DNA from: a virus
Strand: one strand, 5' to 3'
Length of the DNA: 64,000 nt
Virus record (IMG/VR): IMGVR_UViG_3300023174_003158
Span: 1 to 64,000 of that record
Shown: positions 49,537 to 58,197 of the stretch, piece by piece
How the letters are laid out: the number at the start of each line of letters is the position of its first letter
Position numbering within the stretch: position 1 is the first letter of the stretch
Position numbers and translations under genes: made by a program
Notes under the pieces: generated by a model
Told to the model about the DNA's origin: nothing
Database searches by the model: none
Seen by the model: the letters and a program-made list of their open reading frames with translations, nothing else

Positions 49537-51372
49537 TTACGAAAAACTAACCGACTGAAAATTCTTTACTGAGACCCTAATATCTTTATTTGGAAATCTT
49601 ATTTGATAAACCTGACTCGGTTCCGCAAATAATGTGTCATCCACAGTTCTAATTTCTCTTGTCTCAGAATCTAAATAAGACATTGACGTTTCCGCAGATG
49701 AATATTGACCTCCAACATTATTGAAAACTTGTAAATCCGTAACGGTTATAACTCCATTTTGACTTTGAATTAAACCTTTTATCTCAGAAAGAAAAACATT
49801 TTGACCCAATTGTCTTGATGCTGGGTCCATATAATTTGATATGTTATTAATAATCTCAGTAATAATTTGTCCTGAATTTTGTGTTGCCTCTAATACTACC
49901 GAAACTGTCATGGATAAATCAATTACGTCAGCACTTTTAACTGAGATATAATCATTCATCATTCTATAGTTGGATAAATAATTTGCAATATTTTGTTTTA
50001 GAGTGTTTGAAACTACGCTCGTTAACTTACCAGTAGTATCAAAAGATAAAATTTGAATATCTATTTTATTATCTATTTCCGTAATCGCAACTTTTGCAGG
50101 TGCCCCGAATTGTGCCGGCATAGTTCTTAAAAGAGAATCGTAATCCTGAACCGTAACCGCCCTTTTTTGTGCGGCAAAATTAAAAGAAACAAAATTTCTA
50201 ACTTCTTCAGTTGTAGGAGCATTAGAACCACCAACCGCAGCAGTCACGTTATTACATCTTAAAGAACCAACAACAGACGTATTTGTTGCCTCCGAAGGTC
50301 CATTAACAAAAAATGAAACCGTACCTATTTGATTGATAACGTTTACCCCTAAATTAGTTTGCAAACCACCACCAATCCTATATTGTATAAATAATGTTGA
50401 ATTAGGTGTTAACGTAGAACCAAGAGAAAAGTTATTAAAATATGTTTGCAAATTGAGTGGATTACCAAACCCTGTAAATTGGTTTAATGATTCCTGAGCC
50501 GAATTTGTTCCTCCACCAAAAACCATTCTTTTATACCCCTCAGGTGTAAACTCAGAAATGAATCTATTATTTGTTTGAATATACTTACCAACTTTAGTGC
50601 CCGGTTGGTCGGAAACTTTTGTAGGGTCTTCAACAAATACTCTATCTTCCGCCAAAGCGTCTACTTCATACCATCTATTTTGAGCCCCTAAAAATTCCGC
50701 AGTAGTTGGTATATTACCATAGTCAGTACCATTTTTCAATAACACGCTTGTAATACCTAAAACATTTTTCTCAGGTAAAAATAACTCAAAGAAAGGTCTA
50801 ACATCACCAGCATTTATAATTCTCTTATAAACTTTTGTAATACCATTAACAACCAACTCTCGTTTTGTTATTGTATAATTTATTAAAACATTATTACTAT
50901 TGAAGTTAGGTATCTTTAATCTATTGGGATATCCTTGAGAATTGTATGGACTAGCAAAATCTATGTCGTACACATTTTCAAATGCTTGTCCCGCACCTTG
51001 TATCTGTGAACCACGATACAAAATTCCAAGATATCTTTCATCCTCCTTATCCCCAAACGCAGGAACGGTTATTGAAAAATCAACAAGAGATACTGACGGT
51101 CTTAATCCGGGAATCTTTAACCCATAGGTTCTGGCAATATTATATATTGAAGATTTTTGCTGAGCGTAAAGTAATACGGTTTCCTGTATACTCCTATCAA
51201 TATGATAGTGTAAGTTATCCGCAACCGCAGCGTTTAAATCCAAGAAAACTGAGAATACCGAAGCATCACTAAAATCTTGAATTAAATCGGGGTAATAAGC
51301 ACGAACATAATTATAAAGTTCCAACCTTATTCCTTCAAAATCCCTAACTGTATATGATATTTTTTTTGCCAT
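49537..51372 (-). CDS. Baseplate wedge protein, T4 gp6/gpJ-like
   Basis: 611 residues. The N-terminus AKKISYTVRDFEGIRLELYN, then SDASVFSVFLDLNAAVADNLHYH and RSIQETVLLYAQQKSSIYNI, is the typical start of T4 gp6-type (Baseplate_J family) proteins: a 'D-[FL]-x-x-I-R-x-x-[LI]-x-x-[YF]' helix and an L-D-x-x-A motif. The central domain carries the gpJ-like RNFVSFNFAAQKRAVTVQDYD motif ('R-A-V-T-x-x-D-Y'), and the C-terminus contains helical and beta parts. In T4 this protein forms the inner wedge dimer joining gp25 and gp7, and the gene order here (gp25 then gp6) matches. Confidence 0.85.
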   Translation of the reverse strand: MAKKISYTVRDFEGIRLELYNYVRAYYPDLIQDFSDASVFSVFLDLNAAVADNLHYHIDRSIQETVLLYAQQKSSIYNIARTYGLKIPGLRPSVSLVDFSITVPAFGDKEDERYLGILYRGSQIQGAGQAFENVYDIDFASPYNSQGYPNRLKIPNFNSNNVLINYTITKRELVVNGITKVYKRIINAGDVRPFFELFLPEKNVLGITSVLLKNGTDYGNIPTTAEFLGAQNRWYEVDALAEDRVFVEDPTKVSDQPGTKVGKYIQTNNRFISEFTPEGYKRMVFGGGTNSAQESLNQFTGFGNPLNLQTYFNNFSLGSTLTPNSTLFIQYRIGGGLQTNLGVNVINQIGTVSFFVNGPSEATNTSVVGSLRCNNVTAAVGGSNAPTTEEVRNFVSFNFAAQKRAVTVQDYDSLLRTMPAQFGAPAKVAITEIDNKIDIQILSFDTTGKLTSVVSNTLKQNIANYLSNYRMMNDYISVKSADVIDLSMTVSVVLEATQNSGQIITEIINNISNYMDPASRQLGQNVFLSEIKGLIQSQNGVITVTDLQVFNNVGGQYSSAETSMSYLDSETREIRTVDDTLFAEPSQVYQIRFPNKDIRVSVKNFQSVSFS

Positions 51373-51377
51373 TATTA

Positions 51378-51845
51378 TTAAATATTTATTATTACAAAAT
51401 CACTTTGAGAGAAGGTTGAAGAGTCTGTAGAATAATCAATCCTAATTTTTGCCGTATAGTCCGCAGTACCTTTACCCGGTACTCTAAAAATATATGGTAA
51501 TTCGTCAGATTTTATATTTTGAGCCCCAATTGGACCTTCATCCTCAATACTCGCCGGTTCTATCGTTATACTATTAACAATTAAATTCGGCATAAAAGAA
51601 TTTATCGCGTCTCTAATATCTGTCTCTATTGCACTAAAAGTTAAATTATCAAAAGGTTCAAATATAAATTCATATATTCTTGTACCAAATGTTGGTAAAT
51701 AATAACGACTACCTCTTCTAGTTAAAATTAAATGTAATAGTGCAGCTCTAACTTCATCTTTTTGGAATTCCGTTAATTGTAAATAATCTCCTTTTCTAGA
51801 ATCTCTAAACGGAAAATTTATACCATATGTTATACCTTCTGCCAT
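51378..51845 (-). CDS. Baseplate wedge protein gp25-like (GPW/gp25)
   Basis: 155 residues. Motifs of the GPW_gp25 family: LLHLILTRRGSRYYLPTFGT and RIYEFIFEPFDNLTFSAIET, i.e. the 'G-x-R-x-x-x-P-x-[FY]-G-[TS]-x-[ILV]-x-x-x-[LI]-F-E-P' signature of the structural core of baseplate wedges in contractile tails. It marks the phage as a myovirus-type. Located directly upstream (5 nt) of the gp6-like gene, as in T4-like and other contractile systems. Confidence 0.88.
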   Translation of the reverse strand: MAEGITYGINFPFRDSRKGDYLQLTEFQKDEVRAALLHLILTRRGSRYYLPTFGTRIYEFIFEPFDNLTFSAIETDIRDAINSFMPNLIVNSITIEPASIEDEGPIGAQNIKSDELPYIFRVPGKGTADYTAKIRIDYSTDSSTFSQSDFVIINI

Positions 51846-51856
51846 ATAAATAAATA
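51846..51856 (-). promoter_or_regulatory. Double TATTTAT element at gp25 start
   Basis: Two overlapping TATTTAT copies on the coding strand end at the ATG at 51845, so a TSS at the usual distance would fall inside the gene; possibly fortuitous. Confidence 0.25.
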
Positions 51857-51864
51857 TACCGACA

Positions 51865-51993
51865 TTATTTTTTTATTGTAGTATTCCCTTTTTGTGCTTT
51901 GGGTTCAAAAGCACAATGTCTGCAATTATTTCCACAACAATACCCCCTATCAATATGATATTGTTCCGTAAACACTAATCTTGTCTCATCCAT
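51865..51993 (-). CDS. Small Cys-rich protein, DUF5522-like
   Basis: 42 residues from ATG 51993: MDETRLVFTEQYHIDRGYC then CGNNCRHCAFEPKAQKG. The H-I-[DE]-R-G-Y-C-C-G-N-x-C-R-H-C-x-[FY] motif with four Cys and two His matches the short bacterial DUF5522 family as I remember it, whose members are probably metal-binding peptides of about 40-60 residues. The gene lies between an HNH gene and the baseplate block, and its likeness to a host family suggests acquisition from a host. Function unknown. Confidence 0.7.
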   Translation of the reverse strand: MDETRLVFTEQYHIDRGYCCGNNCRHCAFEPKAQKGNTTIKK

Positions 51994-52015
51994 ATAATAA
52001 TGAGAAGGGAGAAGT

Positions 52016-52609
52016 TTAGGGGGTTTTTTTGTATTTTTCATTCATTCCAAATTTAAATTCATCAATATTTTCAATAGGTAATTTATTTGTTTTATTTGTT
52101 TCTGCAACCTGATTACAAAGATAAATAAACATATCTTGGGGGTATATATTTTTCATAATATTAATATGTTTATGAACCCACTGAACATTACCAACAACGT
52201 ACCCTAATGAACTATCAATTCTATCTAATGATGCGGTATGCGTTTTGTCATTCCAACTTTTTGGTAAGGTTATGTTTATACCACATAAATTACACTTCCC
52301 ATCTTGTTTGGAAAACAAATTGTTTAAGTATTCTTTTGTCACATTAAACTCTAAGTTGTTTCTTTTGATTCTATTGTGAACTTTCATACTTGTTATTTTA
52401 TACCACATATTTCCCGTTATACCGCAAACTTTGTTTTTACATCCACAAGAAACTATTTTCCCTTCTCTTAGGTGTGTTCCAAATATTTTTTTCTCTATCC
52501 CACATTCACATCTACAAAGATATTTTATATGACCGTTCTTGTTTTTGTCACATTCATCAATCACAGTTAGTTTGCCAAATTTTTTATTTAACATATTTAT
52601 TTTTTTCAT
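52016..52609 (-). CDS. HNH endonuclease with Cys-rich N-terminal domain
   Basis: 197 residues. The N-terminal domain GKLTVIDEC...YLCRCECGIEK..SCGC resembles the Cys-rich segment in phage HNH/AP2-type homing nucleases. The nuclease half has CNLCG (about 106-110), HTASLDRIDSSLGYVVGNVQW ('L-D-R-I-D-x-x-x-G-Y-x-x-x-N-[VC]-x-W') and HKHINIMK: the HNH core of free-standing homing nucleases. It lies next to the ribonucleotide reductase gene, a favourite target region for homing endonucleases in phages. TATTTAT (52628-52634) precedes it. Confidence 0.83.
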   Translation of the reverse strand: MKKINMLNKKFGKLTVIDECDKNKNGHIKYLCRCECGIEKKIFGTHLREGKIVSCGCKNKVCGITGNMWYKITSMKVHNRIKRNNLEFNVTKEYLNNLFSKQDGKCNLCGINITLPKSWNDKTHTASLDRIDSSLGYVVGNVQWVHKHINIMKNIYPQDMFIYLCNQVAETNKTNKLPIENIDEFKFGMNEKYKKTP

Positions 52610-52627
52610 ATTTCACACTTGTTTATT

Positions 52628-52634
52628 ATAAATA
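52628..52634 (-). promoter_or_regulatory. TATTTAT late-promoter-like element
   Basis: TATTTATAATAAAC on the coding strand, 18 nt from the HNH ATG at 52609 and directly after the 52652-52687 terminator in transcription order. Confidence 0.5.
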
Positions 52635-52651
52635 TGTAATAATGTGTGAAA

Positions 52652-52687
52652 AATAATAAAGGAGGAAAATATTCCTCCTTTATTATT
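52652..52687 (-). terminator. Strong palindromic terminator after RNR gene
   Basis: A perfect 16-bp stem (AATAATAAAGGAGGAA and its complement) with a 4-nt loop, followed on the minus strand by a U-rich run. It lies 17 nt after the stop of the reductase gene (52704) and would block read-through into the HNH gene; the symmetrical stem could work in both directions. Confidence 0.85.
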
Positions 52688-52703
52688 AATTTTATATACA
52701 ACA

Positions 52704-54557
52704 TTATACTAAAGCACATCCAGAACCGCTACAAGCAATTTCTCCACTCAAATTTGTATCATCATCCATTTCAACAATGTTAGATAAATCAACATCTTTT
52801 AATGTTTCCATTAGTTTTTCATATTCTTCCTTAGTACAATCGGTAAAAGGTGCCTGTATGTAACTTCCTCCGTCAAACGGTAATACAGAAAGTCCATTGT
52901 AGTAGTCCCTGTTTTCCCACATCCATTCACCAACAGCTGGCCATTCGTGTTCTCTAACCGAAATTGTTGCCGACACATTATGAGAATTACTTCCTGTTCT
53001 GTGTCCCGGTTTAATCCATTCTGTGTGAACTTTTTTAACTCTCTCCAATAATTGGATTGGTGATTCGTTTCTCAAAATAGACCCTTCCGGTGCTTTTTGT
53101 GGAATACCAATAACCGCAGTGTCGTGTGGACGGAAGTACTCATCTTCAATTAGTTCAGGGTGATTGTCTCTTAAATAAGTGTAAATCGCCTCATTCTTTC
53201 CAACTCTAACTCTACGAATGTAGTAGTCATTGTGCCAAGCGTGAATACCTGATGATGTTCCAAGTGTTAATGAAGTTGTTCCCGCAGGTTTAACCGTGGT
53301 TGTTCTTGCCGACTTATTAATACCTAATAACCCCGCAACTCTTTCATTCTCAACTTTAACAATTTTCGCACCCGCTTTCATATCTAAACCTAATACCGCA
53401 CCTGAACCAATACCCGTCATTGATACACCGATAAGTGCGTCTTTTTCAGTTGTTCTTTGCCAAATTGGTCTAAGATAATGGAAGTTTGTGTATCCCGCTT
53501 GAAGTGTTCCAATGAACGTTGCAACCTTGATTCTTGATTCAAAATCTTCTTGATTAACAACATTTGAAACGTTAACCTCGCAAAGGTTACAAAATTGGAA
53601 TGGACGAAGTGCAATCTCACAACAAGGATTAGTTCCCCAATCTTTATCATTTGTAAAGTAGATTCCCGGTTCACCCGCACCACTCGCCTCAATTCTTTTC
53701 CAAAGTTCCATAAAGTAATCTTTGGTAATCTTGTGTCTTACAAGTGCCGCTGAGTTGTTTGCTCTTCCTCTTTGTGGATTTGTTTCCCACCAAGCCCCTG
53801 ACTTACAACTAATCATTTCATCGTCTGTTGCCGAGAATAAGGAGATAAGTGCCGCTCTACGAATTCCTCCGGCAAGGACGGCGTCAGCAATATGACAAAC
53901 CATATCGTGAACCTCAATTGACCTTAACTTGTCTCCATCTTGTTTAGCATCTAAAATACCTTCAAGTTTAATCAAACACTCTTTAAGTGGTTGAGGACCG
54001 GGTGCTTTACCACCTGATGTAACCAATCTCGCACCTTTTGCTCTGATGTCACTAAAATCAAACTCAATCTTTGAACCTCCGAAGAAGTATGATTTAACCA
54101 ATACTTTAACTGCGTCGGCCCATCCTTCAATTGAATCGGCAACCAACCATCTTCTTGTTCTTTCGTTTGGCTTTCTAATTTCAGGTAAGAACTCTACGTG
54201 ATGTTTTTGAACTGAATAACCAACACCCGTTCCACCAAGTAACAAGAACATAATCTCTGAGAATACTCTCCAATCATCAACCGGAGCATACGCACAATTA
54301 TAAATTCTGTTTGGTGAAATCTCAATTGGTTTTCCCGCAAACTGCATTGACCTCATAGATGGCAATACTTGTTTATTATAAACAAACTGATAATTGTCTC
54401 TTATTTCTTGTTCTAAATGGGGATACGATTTGATATGCATCTCCATGTTTCTTGTTACTAATTCGTACCAAGTTTCTCTTCTTTTTAACTCAGGTTGGTA
54501 TTTTGAATACTTCATGTATACCGTGATTTCACTGAGAATTCTGTTTGAAATTTCCAT
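52704..54557 (-). CDS. nrdJ: Adenosylcobalamin-dependent ribonucleotide reductase (class II)
   Basis: 617 residues. Makes dNTPs from ribonucleotides using coenzyme B12 and thus works without oxygen. Signatures: SPNRIYNCAYAPVDD (first active Cys), LLLGGTGVGYSVQ, NPCCEIALRPFQFCNLCEVN (active-site N-x-C-x-E with thiyl Cys), SVREHEWP, and the C-terminal redox pair in ACSGSGCALV. The length and these motifs fit the monomeric Lactobacillus RTPR-like class II enzyme. Instead of the more common NPCGEI it has NPCCEI. Single-gene unit ending in a strong terminator. Upstream gap holds a second hairpin (54609-54631). Confidence 0.88.
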   Translation of the reverse strand: MEISNRILSEITVYMKYSKYQPELKRRETWYELVTRNMEMHIKSYPHLEQEIRDNYQFVYNKQVLPSMRSMQFAGKPIEISPNRIYNCAYAPVDDWRVFSEIMFLLLGGTGVGYSVQKHHVEFLPEIRKPNERTRRWLVADSIEGWADAVKVLVKSYFFGGSKIEFDFSDIRAKGARLVTSGGKAPGPQPLKECLIKLEGILDAKQDGDKLRSIEVHDMVCHIADAVLAGGIRRAALISLFSATDDEMISCKSGAWWETNPQRGRANNSAALVRHKITKDYFMELWKRIEASGAGEPGIYFTNDKDWGTNPCCEIALRPFQFCNLCEVNVSNVVNQEDFESRIKVATFIGTLQAGYTNFHYLRPIWQRTTEKDALIGVSMTGIGSGAVLGLDMKAGAKIVKVENERVAGLLGINKSARTTTVKPAGTTSLTLGTSSGIHAWHNDYYIRRVRVGKNEAIYTYLRDNHPELIEDEYFRPHDTAVIGIPQKAPEGSILRNESPIQLLERVKKVHTEWIKPGHRTGSNSHNVSATISVREHEWPAVGEWMWENRDYYNGLSVLPFDGGSYIQAPFTDCTKEEYEKLMETLKDVDLSNIVEMDDDTNLSGEIACSGSGCALV

Positions 54558-54608
54558 TTTAATTCTTTTTGTTTTTTATAAAAAATTGGTGATTTTAATA
54601 TTAAATAG

Positions 54609-54631
54609 TGAGCCGCTTGGTTTGCGGCTCA
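54609..54631 (-). terminator. Hairpin terminator after helicase gene
   Basis: TGAGCCGC pairs with GCGGCTCA around the 7-nt loop TTGGTTT (8-bp GC-rich stem). It lies about 50 nt after the helicase stop (54684) and 51 nt before the reductase start, so it can end the helicase transcript. Confidence 0.7.
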
Positions 54632-54683
54632 TAATTTGGTAAAAAAAATAAAGTTTTTTTGTGAAAAAGTAGATATTTAATTA

Positions 54684-56066
54684 CTAAATATTTTGAGTAT
54701 TTTGTTCTCGTTGTTTCCTTTTCTCCATCAATTCTTTAACTCTGTCTTTTTTTCTTTCTTCTTGTTGTTCTTCAAATCCTAAGAATGTTACTGAGGTATC
54801 TATATCTATTTCAAGTAATTCATTATTAAACTTACAATTCTCAAATACCACACCATCTTTACCCAATCTTGATTTTGTTATCGCAATTGTTGCTAAGTTC
54901 ATTTCCTTTTGTTGTAAACTTTTAGCAATTGATATGATTACGTGACCGACTTGAGCTTTCTTGATTGACCCACCCATTTGGTCTGTCGTAACAACATCGG
55001 ATGAGATTGAACTTCTATTACCTTGTGTTGCCGTCCATCCAACCAAATCAAGTTCGTGACACATCGCCTCAAATCCTCTCATAACCGAACCTTCCGCTTT
55101 CCACTCATCTTTACTGGTTGATTCCGGTGTAACACAATCAATGTAGTCCAACATAATCAAATCAATCTTGTTTCCGTCAGCAATCATCTTTCTTACCATA
55201 TTCTTTATTTGAGACATAGTATAAGTGTCTGAAGCCAATTTCTGTAAAACCAATCTGTTATCCATTGAACTTTTAATCTCTTCAACTTTTGCAAGAACTG
55301 TTTCTTTGTGTTTGTTAAGATTATCCGGCTCAATACCCGTCCATAAGGTAAAGTGTTTTCTTTGTACTATCTTTGGATTGTCCTCAAAAAATATTTGTAA
55401 AACATTATATCCCAAGTTGTAAGCAGTATTTGCGATTTTGGTTAAGATAGTTGTTTTACCAACCCCCGTAGGAGCCAATATAACACCTATCTCACCCTTC
55501 GCAAGTCCACCCTTAAGTAGTTTATCAATACCGGGAATTCCCATAGGAATTGGATGTCTGTAATCCTCCTCAAGTACTGTATCAAGTCCTGAGAAGATAT
55601 CAGTAATTCCCGTATCGGTTTGTCCCACTTGTAAGGCATCCCTAACCAACCCTTCAACTTTGTCGTAAGATTCAAAGTCACCTTCAGTAATTATTTTTTG
55701 AGCTTTCTCCATTGCTTTCTGCAACTCTTGTTGTTTACAGAATTTTAACGCTTTTTCTTGGACGAATAGTGTCCCTTCAAAAGGTGCGTCTTGTACTTGT
55801 TTTAGTGTATCCAAAACAATCTTCTGCACCAATTCTTGTGATATCTCTGACTTGACTAATTGTTCTAACGTATCAAATGAAGGTGTTGATTCGTATTTCT
55901 TATAATACTCTTTTGTAAGTTGGCTAATAATTTTGAAATACTTGTTGTCGAAATAGTTACCATCAAGGACATCAATTATAGTACTTGAAAAGTTCTTGTC
56001 TACAATTAACTGATTAAGTAATTGTATCTGAAATGTGTTCCCTAAATAGTCAAAATTTTTCTTCAT
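54684..56066 (-). CDS. Replicative DnaB-like helicase (T4 gp41-like)
   Basis: 460 residues. N-terminal helical domain (1-about 165), then the RecA-fold helicase domain: Walker A LAPTGVGKTTIL (about 200), Walker B LIMLDYIDC (about 293), and a conserved QG-x-R / TATQGNRS motif (H3-type sensor, about 330-340), and a C-terminal TKSRLGKDG arginine-finger segment. A C-terminal Lys/Glu-rich helix follows. Hexameric helicase unwinding the fork in partnership with the primase at 6926. A TATTTAT element is 30 nt upstream (56097-56103). Confidence 0.88.
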   Translation of the reverse strand: MKKNFDYLGNTFQIQLLNQLIVDKNFSSTIIDVLDGNYFDNKYFKIISQLTKEYYKKYESTPSFDTLEQLVKSEISQELVQKIVLDTLKQVQDAPFEGTLFVQEKALKFCKQQELQKAMEKAQKIITEGDFESYDKVEGLVRDALQVGQTDTGITDIFSGLDTVLEEDYRHPIPMGIPGIDKLLKGGLAKGEIGVILAPTGVGKTTILTKIANTAYNLGYNVLQIFFEDNPKIVQRKHFTLWTGIEPDNLNKHKETVLAKVEEIKSSMDNRLVLQKLASDTYTMSQIKNMVRKMIADGNKIDLIMLDYIDCVTPESTSKDEWKAEGSVMRGFEAMCHELDLVGWTATQGNRSSISSDVVTTDQMGGSIKKAQVGHVIISIAKSLQQKEMNLATIAITKSRLGKDGVVFENCKFNNELLEIDIDTSVTFLGFEEQQEERKKDRVKELMEKRKQREQNTQNI

Positions 56067-56096
56067 AGTATTTGTTCGGGTAAACCCCTTTTAATG

Positions 56097-56103
56097 ATAA
56101 ATA
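56097..56103 (-). promoter_or_regulatory. TATTTAT element upstream of helicase
   Basis: TATTTATCATTAAAAG on the coding strand, 30 nt from the ATG at 56066. Confidence 0.35.
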
Positions 56104-56107
56104 TCTT

Positions 56108-56557
56108 TTAAGCCAACTGATAATCCAAATATTCGTAAGATAATCTGTAATCTGAAAAGATGTCAGTGAATCCTCTCAAGATTTCTTTTAAGAATGGTCT
56201 TACGTCCACCGTATAACGAACTTTCGGTGGAAACAATTTTCCGTCAAAAATTCTGTGACAAATTGTCTGTTCTCCCAACTTAACATATAAGTTAAAATAT
56301 TCCGTATCATCTGTATATGAAGTACTCATCACAGTTGGGTCATGCATTATCGCATCTTTGTTATCCATCATATAGATAACCGTTTTCATCTTCAAGTCAT
56401 AACTAAGGATATCCTTAACATAATTAATGAAATCATACATTTCGTAAGAATTTCTTGCCTTTGGATTGAATCCTTTGACGTTAAAAAATCTTTGGACGAT
56501 AATGTTGTCATTCAAAGTCAAAAGGAATTCAAGTTTTGTAATTTCCTGTTCTTTCAT
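56108..56557 (-). CDS. Hypothetical protein in replication block, 149 aa
   Basis: MKEQEITKLEFLLTLNDNII then VQRFFNVKGFNPKARNSYE; C-terminus PFLKEILRGFTDIFSDYRLS. Alpha/beta; the KLEFLLTLNDNIIVQRFFNVK-type N-terminus is one I associate with an uncharacterised protein kept next to the helicase/nuclease in T4-like phages of Bacteroidota. Expressed with the helicase (42 nt gap) and the small gene at 56574. Function unknown, probably a replication accessory. Confidence 0.6.
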   Translation of the reverse strand: MKEQEITKLEFLLTLNDNIIVQRFFNVKGFNPKARNSYEMYDFINYVKDILSYDLKMKTVIYMMDNKDAIMHDPTVMSTSYTDDTEYFNLYVKLGEQTICHRIFDGKLFPPKVRYTVDVRPFLKEILRGFTDIFSDYRLSYEYLDYQLA

Positions 56558-56573
56558 TTTTCTATTTTTTTGG

Positions 56574-56738
56574 TTAATTTTCTATTTTATATGGATAATA
56601 AAACACACAATTAATTCTAATTGAATCTATTTTATATCCTTCGGGTGAGAGTATCTCTGTTTTTTTTGTGAGATTAGTTGAGTAATAAACTCCTTCAACT
56701 AAAATACAATCGTTACCAATTCTCTTAAATGTTTTCAT
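56574..56738 (-). CDS. Small hypothetical protein, 54 aa
   Basis: ATG at 56738 overlaps the nuclease stop as ATGA. The protein reads MKTFKRIGNDCILVEGVYYS then TNLTKKTEILSPEGYKIDSI and RINCVFYYPYKIEN. It is beta-rich with two Cys. The 4-nt overlap and tight neighbours make translation likely. Unrecognised. Confidence 0.6.
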   Translation of the reverse strand: MKTFKRIGNDCILVEGVYYSTNLTKKTEILSPEGYKIDSIRINCVFYYPYKIEN

Positions 56739-57727
56739 AACTTTCTTTTTTCCTTTCTTGTTAATTTTAAAAATGGTTTTAGGAAATTAATCCAAGCATT
56801 GTCGTCTTTCGGCAAATACTTAAACAATCCGTCCTCCATCATCATCTTCATTAGATTTTTATACCCCCTATCCGTGGGGTCAATCTTTTCTTTATAAACT
56901 TCTTCTACCAATACTTTCGCCTCATCTGTAATTAATGGATTTCCCAAATCCACAATCTTTAAATTCGTATTGTAAAACTCTTCACCAAGTATACCATTTT
57001 TTGATTCACCAGTCAAAATTTTGCCAATAATTTTTGGAACTTTCTTTTCCTGCCCGATAATTCGTGCATTATCCAAAATTTCAGTGATAGTGCATGATTT
57101 CTCCTGTAACATAGGGAATAACTTAACCAAAGTTTTTACACCAAGTCCATCAATACCGGATATATTATCCGACTTGTCACCAACAAAAACTTTTGTTAAT
57201 AACACATTTTGATGGGGAATATTAACTTTATCAAGTGATATCATATCACCTAATTTATAGTATTCTTTCTTAATAGGGTAGTAAATTTGGACTCTTTCTG
57301 ATATGAGCTGTGTAAAGTCCTTGTCTCCTGAGAATATGGTTATATTCTCATCTAATGCAATCTTACAATATTGTGCTATTAAATCGTCAGCCTCATTATG
57401 GGGAACTTCTAATTGTCTTACAAATACTTCTTCCAAATATTGTTTTACACGTCGTCTTTGGTGTAGGTAGGACTCCTCTTGGTCTTCACTCATCTCGTTT
57501 CTTCTTTGACCCTTATAGTTGGGGTATATCTCTTTTCTAACCGATGTATTGGTCTCACTATCCCAACAAACGATTACCTTGTCGTAATTCTGTTCTTCTA
57601 AGAACTTCCGTATTGTATTAATGAAATGGTATATTCCTCCGATATGATTATTACCTGAGAATAAATCCCTAACCCCCTCATATCCGATTTTGTAGAGATT
57701 GTTTCCGTCAATTAAAAATGTTTTCAC
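56735..57727 (-). CDS. 5'-3' exonuclease / RNase H (FEN family)
   Basis: 330 residues. PIN/FEN nuclease: first strand MKTFLIDGNNLYKI (Asp7), VIVCWDSETNTSVRK, EADDLIAQYC (acidic pair), TIFSGDKDFTQL (Asp-x-x-Asp) and the helix-three-turn-helix GDKSDNISGIDGLGVKTLVK that binds the DNA backbone. Compared with T4 RNase H (rnh, 305 aa) it is similar in length. Removes RNA primers and flaps on the lagging strand. It overlaps the small downstream gene by ATGA. Confidence 0.87.
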   Translation of the reverse strand: MKTFLIDGNNLYKIGYEGVRDLFSGNNHIGGIYHFINTIRKFLEEQNYDKVIVCWDSETNTSVRKEIYPNYKGQRRNEMSEDQEESYLHQRRRVKQYLEEVFVRQLEVPHNEADDLIAQYCKIALDENITIFSGDKDFTQLISERVQIYYPIKKEYYKLGDMISLDKVNIPHQNVLLTKVFVGDKSDNISGIDGLGVKTLVKLFPMLQEKSCTITEILDNARIIGQEKKVPKIIGKILTGESKNGILGEEFYNTNLKIVDLGNPLITDEAKVLVEEVYKEKIDPTDRGYKNLMKMMMEDGLFKYLPKDDNAWINFLKPFLKLTRKEKRKL

Positions 57728-57798
57728 TTATCCATTTGTGAGGTGATAAAATATTGTTTCTGAATTAAGTATAGTTGTAAAATATTGACAAGTCAAAC

Positions 57799-58110
57799 TT
57801 ATTCTTCTTTTCTATCCGCACCTTTTTGAGTTCCAAAATAATATGAGAATATCATTAATATTAATGTTTTAATTAAATCAAATAAATTTTCATTTTGAGA
57901 AACCGACAATAGCGGTATTTTAAATGCAACAACTTTATCAACAATAAAAACACCAACTAATGAACCAAACACAATTAGAATAAACCTAACTAATAAATCT
58001 TTAGTTTCTGAAACAAATAATTTTTTGACGTACCAAGCAGATATCATTATGAATATCATACTTAAAGAAACCGCTATTGATGTGACGATTATATTACCAG
58101 TACTAAACAT
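57799..58110 (-). CDS. Three-helix membrane protein, holin-like
   Basis: 103 residues with three predicted transmembrane helices: about 6-28 (NIIVTSIAVSLSMIFIMISA), 40-60 (RFILIVFGSLVGVFIVDKV) and 78-95 (LIKTLILMIFSYYFGTQ). A short charged tail (KGADRKEE) ends the protein. Size, helix number and the FSYYFGTQKGA-type C-terminus are like phage holins; however no endolysin lies nearby, so this is a tentative assignment. Preceded by TATTTAT (58126-58132). Confidence 0.55.
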   Translation of the reverse strand: MFSTGNIIVTSIAVSLSMIFIMISAWYVKKLFVSETKDLLVRFILIVFGSLVGVFIVDKVVAFKIPLLSVSQNENLFDLIKTLILMIFSYYFGTQKGADRKEE

Positions 58111-58125
58111 AGGATAGGGTTTATA

Positions 58126-58132
58126 ATAAATA
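58126..58132 (-). promoter_or_regulatory. TATTTAT late-promoter-like element
   Basis: TATTTATTATAAAC on the coding strand, 15 nt from the ATG at 58110. It suggests that the holin-like gene is expressed in the late programme. Confidence 0.5.
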
Positions 58133-58197
58133 CTTAGTAAAAGTAAATAGTAAATGAAAAATAAAATCTTGTCTTTATTGGGAATAAGATTAAATAA

